Assembly (NCBI GenBank): GCA_963997635.1
Contig: CAXEND010000004.1
Coordinates: 82,127 to 146,126, forward strand
Source of the DNA: GCA-2728135 sp002728135
GTDB lineage: Bacteria > Pseudomonadota > Alphaproteobacteria > UBA828
DNA: 64,000 bases
Direction: 5' to 3'
Shown: piece by piece, positions 61,940 to 64,000 of the stretch
Layout of the letters: each line of letters opens with the position of its first letter
Position numbering within the stretch: position 1 is the first letter of the stretch
Notes under the pieces: model-generated
Told to the model about the DNA's origin: nothing
Seen by the model: only the letters and a program-made list of their open reading frames with translations
The model's database searches: none
Position numbers and translations under genes: made by a program

Positions 61940-63286
61940 ATGTTAGGCATGGTAAAAACTTTCAATTTTTTAATATTATGTTTGTTTTTTTTCGCTTTTA
62001 TCTCTTGTATTATTTTGCCAAATCTCTTTCCCCAAGTTTGGGGAGATGAAATTAAATCTAACAAAATTCACAATAATCAGATAAATATAGCATTTGATCT
62101 TGGGACCAACTCTGAAAATCATTCAGATAATTTAAAACAGAATAATACAACCATAAACAAAATAAAGGTAGCTCTTCTTGTCCCTCTGACAGGAACTTTT
62201 AGTGATGAAGGTCACTCGATTCTCAATGCAAGTCAGTTAGCATTTTTTGAACTAGCGAATGACAATCTTAGTTTGTTTCCAATTGATACTGGTGGGACAT
62301 CAGAAGGGGCGTTAATTGCTGCAAAACAAGCTATAGATTTAGGAGTAAATCTAATCATTGGCCCTTTACTTAGTAAAGAGGTATCTGCTATTGCCCCCAT
62401 AGCTAGGTCTAAAAATATCAATATAATTTCTTTTTCAAATGACCCGAATGTGGCAGGTTCAGGAGTGTTTTTAATAGGCCATGCACTTCAAGAACAGGTA
62501 AAACGAATAATTGCTTATGCAATAAATCAGGGTCATAAGAAATTTGCTGCCTTGTTACCTGACTCTAGATATGGACACACCGTGTTGAGGCATTTAAGAA
62601 GTGCTATTATTACTGGTGAAGCTGAATTGACTCATATTCAAATTTATAAACCGGATGCTTCAAATGCGGAAGGTGTTGTAAGAGAGCTTGCTGATTACGA
62701 CAGAAGAAGGCAGGCATTGTTGAAAAAAAGAAAATCATTAGAGAATAAAAAAGATAAGCTATCCATACGGAAACTTAAAAAATTAGAGACAATGCATACA
62801 CTTGGTGATTTAGACTTTGATGCCCTTTTGATTAGTGATGATCCAAAAATATTGAGAAGGGTTGTTCCGCTAATGCCATATTTTGAAATTGATCCTGTAA
62901 AAATCCAATTTCTTGGACTTGATATGTGGGATAACGCGGAGTTACTGAGTGAAAAGTCACTAGTAGGTGGATTATATGTTGCTGCAGAGCCTACTGCAAA
63001 AAAGAATTTTATTTCAAGTTATATTAGTATTTATAATGATTTTCCACTTGATGTTGCTGCACTAGCTTATGATGCTACAGCACTAGCAGCAGTTTTATTT
63101 GCACAAAATAATATAAAAGAATTTTCAGAATATAAACTTACAGAAACAAGAGGTTTTTGGGGTGCTTCAGGTGTATTTCGTTTTCACAAAACAGGATTAT
63201 CTGAGCGAAATCTTGCAATAATAAAAGTTGGAGATGAAAAAATCAGAAATATAGTTGATTTACCCCCAAAAAAATTCAGACAATAA
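61940..63286 (+). CDS. Penicillin-binding-protein activator (LpoA/periplasmic-binding-like)
   Basis: A 448-residue envelope protein with a signal/anchor (FLILCLFFFAFISCIILPNLF) and a type-1 periplasmic-binding domain: KVALLVPLTGTFSDEGHSILNASQLAFFEL, GPLLSKEVSAIAPIARSKNINIISFSND, IAYAINQGHKKFAALLPDSRYG. This COG3107-like domain activates PBP1A in E. coli LpoA; the long N-terminal LpoA TPR part is absent, as in alphaproteobacterial relatives. A highly charged Lys/Arg segment near 255-285 is unusual. ATG 61940 or 61949. Confidence 0.87.
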   Translation: MLGMVKTFNFLILCLFFFAFISCIILPNLFPQVWGDEIKSNKIHNNQINIAFDLGTNSENHSDNLKQNNTTINKIKVALLVPLTGTFSDEGHSILNASQLAFFELANDNLSLFPIDTGGTSEGALIAAKQAIDLGVNLIIGPLLSKEVSAIAPIARSKNINIISFSNDPNVAGSGVFLIGHALQEQVKRIIAYAINQGHKKFAALLPDSRYGHTVLRHLRSAIITGEAELTHIQIYKPDASNAEGVVRELADYDRRRQALLKKRKSLENKKDKLSIRKLKKLETMHTLGDLDFDALLISDDPKILRRVVPLMPYFEIDPVKIQFLGLDMWDNAELLSEKSLVGGLYVAAEPTAKKNFISSYISIYNDFPLDVAALAYDATALAAVLFAQNNIKEFSEYKLTETRGFWGASGVFRFHKTGLSERNLAIIKVGDEKIRNIVDLPPKKFRQ

Positions 63287-63291
63287 TATGA

Positions 63292-64000
63292 TTATTCATA
63301 AGCTGCGATATGACTTAAAATTGAATTAAGTAATGGACGCCCATGTTTAGTTAGTTTTAATTTTTGCTCTGAGTTCACAATATAGTTTTTTTCTTCCAAT
63401 CTTTTTATTTCACTGGCAATAACTGCATCGTTGAATTTCACCCCAGTATTTGTCTCAAAATGTTTTTTATTTATTCCTTCAGTAAGACGTAATCCTAGAA
63501 TTAATGCTTCTGTAGCTCGTTCTTTTGCGGATATAGCCGATTTTTGTGCAATTCCGTGTCCATTTGAACATACAGCATCAAGCCATGTTTCAGGCTTTGA
63601 ATGCATTCGGGTAGCTACTCTGCCGCCGTCTTTTGCTGGCATACGACCATGTGCTCCAGGTCCAATGCCAATATAAGGTTTATATAACCAGTAAGTTAAA
63701 TTATGCTTACAAGTAAAATTGGGACGTGCGTAATTTGAAATTTCGTATGATGTAAATCCAGCTTGTTCTGTGATAATATTGGATATATTGAACATAGTGT
63801 TCTGATAGTTTTCGTTTGGCATAATAAATTTTTTATCTCTGGCATCTGTGAAAAATTGTGTCCCTTTCTCTATTGTCAATTGATAAAGAGAAATATGATT
63901 GATTGGTAATTTTAGAGCACTCGATAATTCTAATTCCCAATCAGACGTTGATTGTTTTGGTCTTCCATATATTAGGTCAATGGATGTTTTTTTAAAAATT
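63292..64000 (-). CDS. hemW: Radical-SAM haem chaperone HemW, N-terminus beyond the window
   Basis: The C-terminal about 235 residues of HemW, open to the window edge at 64000. The segment has SIDLIYGRPKQ, ISLYQLTIEKGTQF, YEISNYARPNFTCKHNLTYW, GIGPGAHGR and the HemN C-terminal domain ERATEALILGLRLTEGI. The CxxxCxxC radical-SAM site lies outside the window. It converges on the LpoA-like gene with five bases between stops, a typical alphaproteobacterial pairing. HemW inserts haem into respiratory proteins and is not coproporphyrinogen dehydrogenase. Confidence 0.94.
   Translation of the reverse strand, partial: IFKKTSIDLIYGRPKQSTSDWELELSSALKLPINHISLYQLTIEKGTQFFTDARDKKFIMPNENYQNTMFNISNIITEQAGFTSYEISNYARPNFTCKHNLTYWLYKPYIGIGPGAHGRMPAKDGGRVATRMHSKPETWLDAVCSNGHGIAQKSAISAKERATEALILGLRLTEGINKKHFETNTGVKFNDAVIASEIKRLEEKNYIVNSEQKLKLTKHGRPLLNSILSHIAAYE

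Overview
The window is 64 kb of clearly AT-rich, densely packed bacterial chromosome. Gene content and order point to an alphaproteobacterium with Rhodospirillales-like synteny, probably free-living and fairly streamlined. Pointers are the parA-parB-rsmG-mnmG-mnmE block, rho-hemJ-hemH-hemE facing ppsR-maf-aroE-coaE-dnaQ-secB across a noncoding gap, hslVU next to hisBHAFE, and hemW/LpoA-like/rsmI/BON/gshB. The taxon is inferred from gene order only. I found no rRNA, tRNA, CRISPR array, insertion sequence or prophage.

Layout. 0-10.9 kb: housekeeping genes (prolyl-tRNA deacylase fragment, CnoX-like thioredoxin, LON-domain protein, Trm112, DUF971, msrA, UbiH-family hydroxylase, amidase, ftsK, lolA, class-I GATase, xthA). 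10.9-19.2 kb: an accessory stretch with a cyclic-nucleotide-binding protein, a very unusual 894-residue ABC exporter, a glycosyltransferase/polysaccharide-deacetylase pair, a metallo-beta-lactamase-fold enzyme, an MFS transporter and an orphan response regulator. 19.3-24.3 kb: yggS and thiE, then a sulfation module (sulfotransferase-cysD-cysNC, which makes and uses PAPS), followed by a major porin. 26-36.9 kb: DUF3576 lipoprotein, leuS, lptE, holA, parB, parA, rsmG, two parS sites, mnmG, mnmE and a thioredoxin-like ferredoxin. 37-43.4 kb: ogt, dienelactone hydrolase, quinone oxidoreductase, rho and three late haem genes. 43.4-43.8 kb: the probable chromosomal replication origin. 43.8-51.8 kb: origin-proximal genes including maf, aroE, coaE, dnaQ, secB, Tim44-like and mltA. 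52-58 kb: hslVU and a histidine operon. 58-64 kb: HIT, gshB, SirB1-like, BON, rsmI, LpoA-like and hemW (cut by the window end).

How the genes fit together. The origin, the parS sites about 10 kb away and parAB form a replication/segregation hub, and the genes nearest the origin point away from it on both sides. The PAPS genes next to a sulfotransferase suggest sulfation of a small molecule or surface glycan. The ABC/CNB/glycosyltransferase/deacetylase group looks like a cyclic-nucleotide-linked export or envelope system with no recognised function.

Most notable anomalies. hslU has an in-frame TAA before its last 72 codons, while the frame continues intact to the normal C-terminus. hslV and mnmE have no ATG, GTG or TTG upstream of their conserved N-termini; hslV has a textbook Shine-Dalgarno 6 nt before an ATT. 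The ABC exporter has lost both usual Mg-ligand residues of its nucleotide-binding domain (Walker A Ser/Thr is Glu, Walker B Asp is Ser) and carries an insertion of about 280 residues with repeated ENLxxG-type segments.
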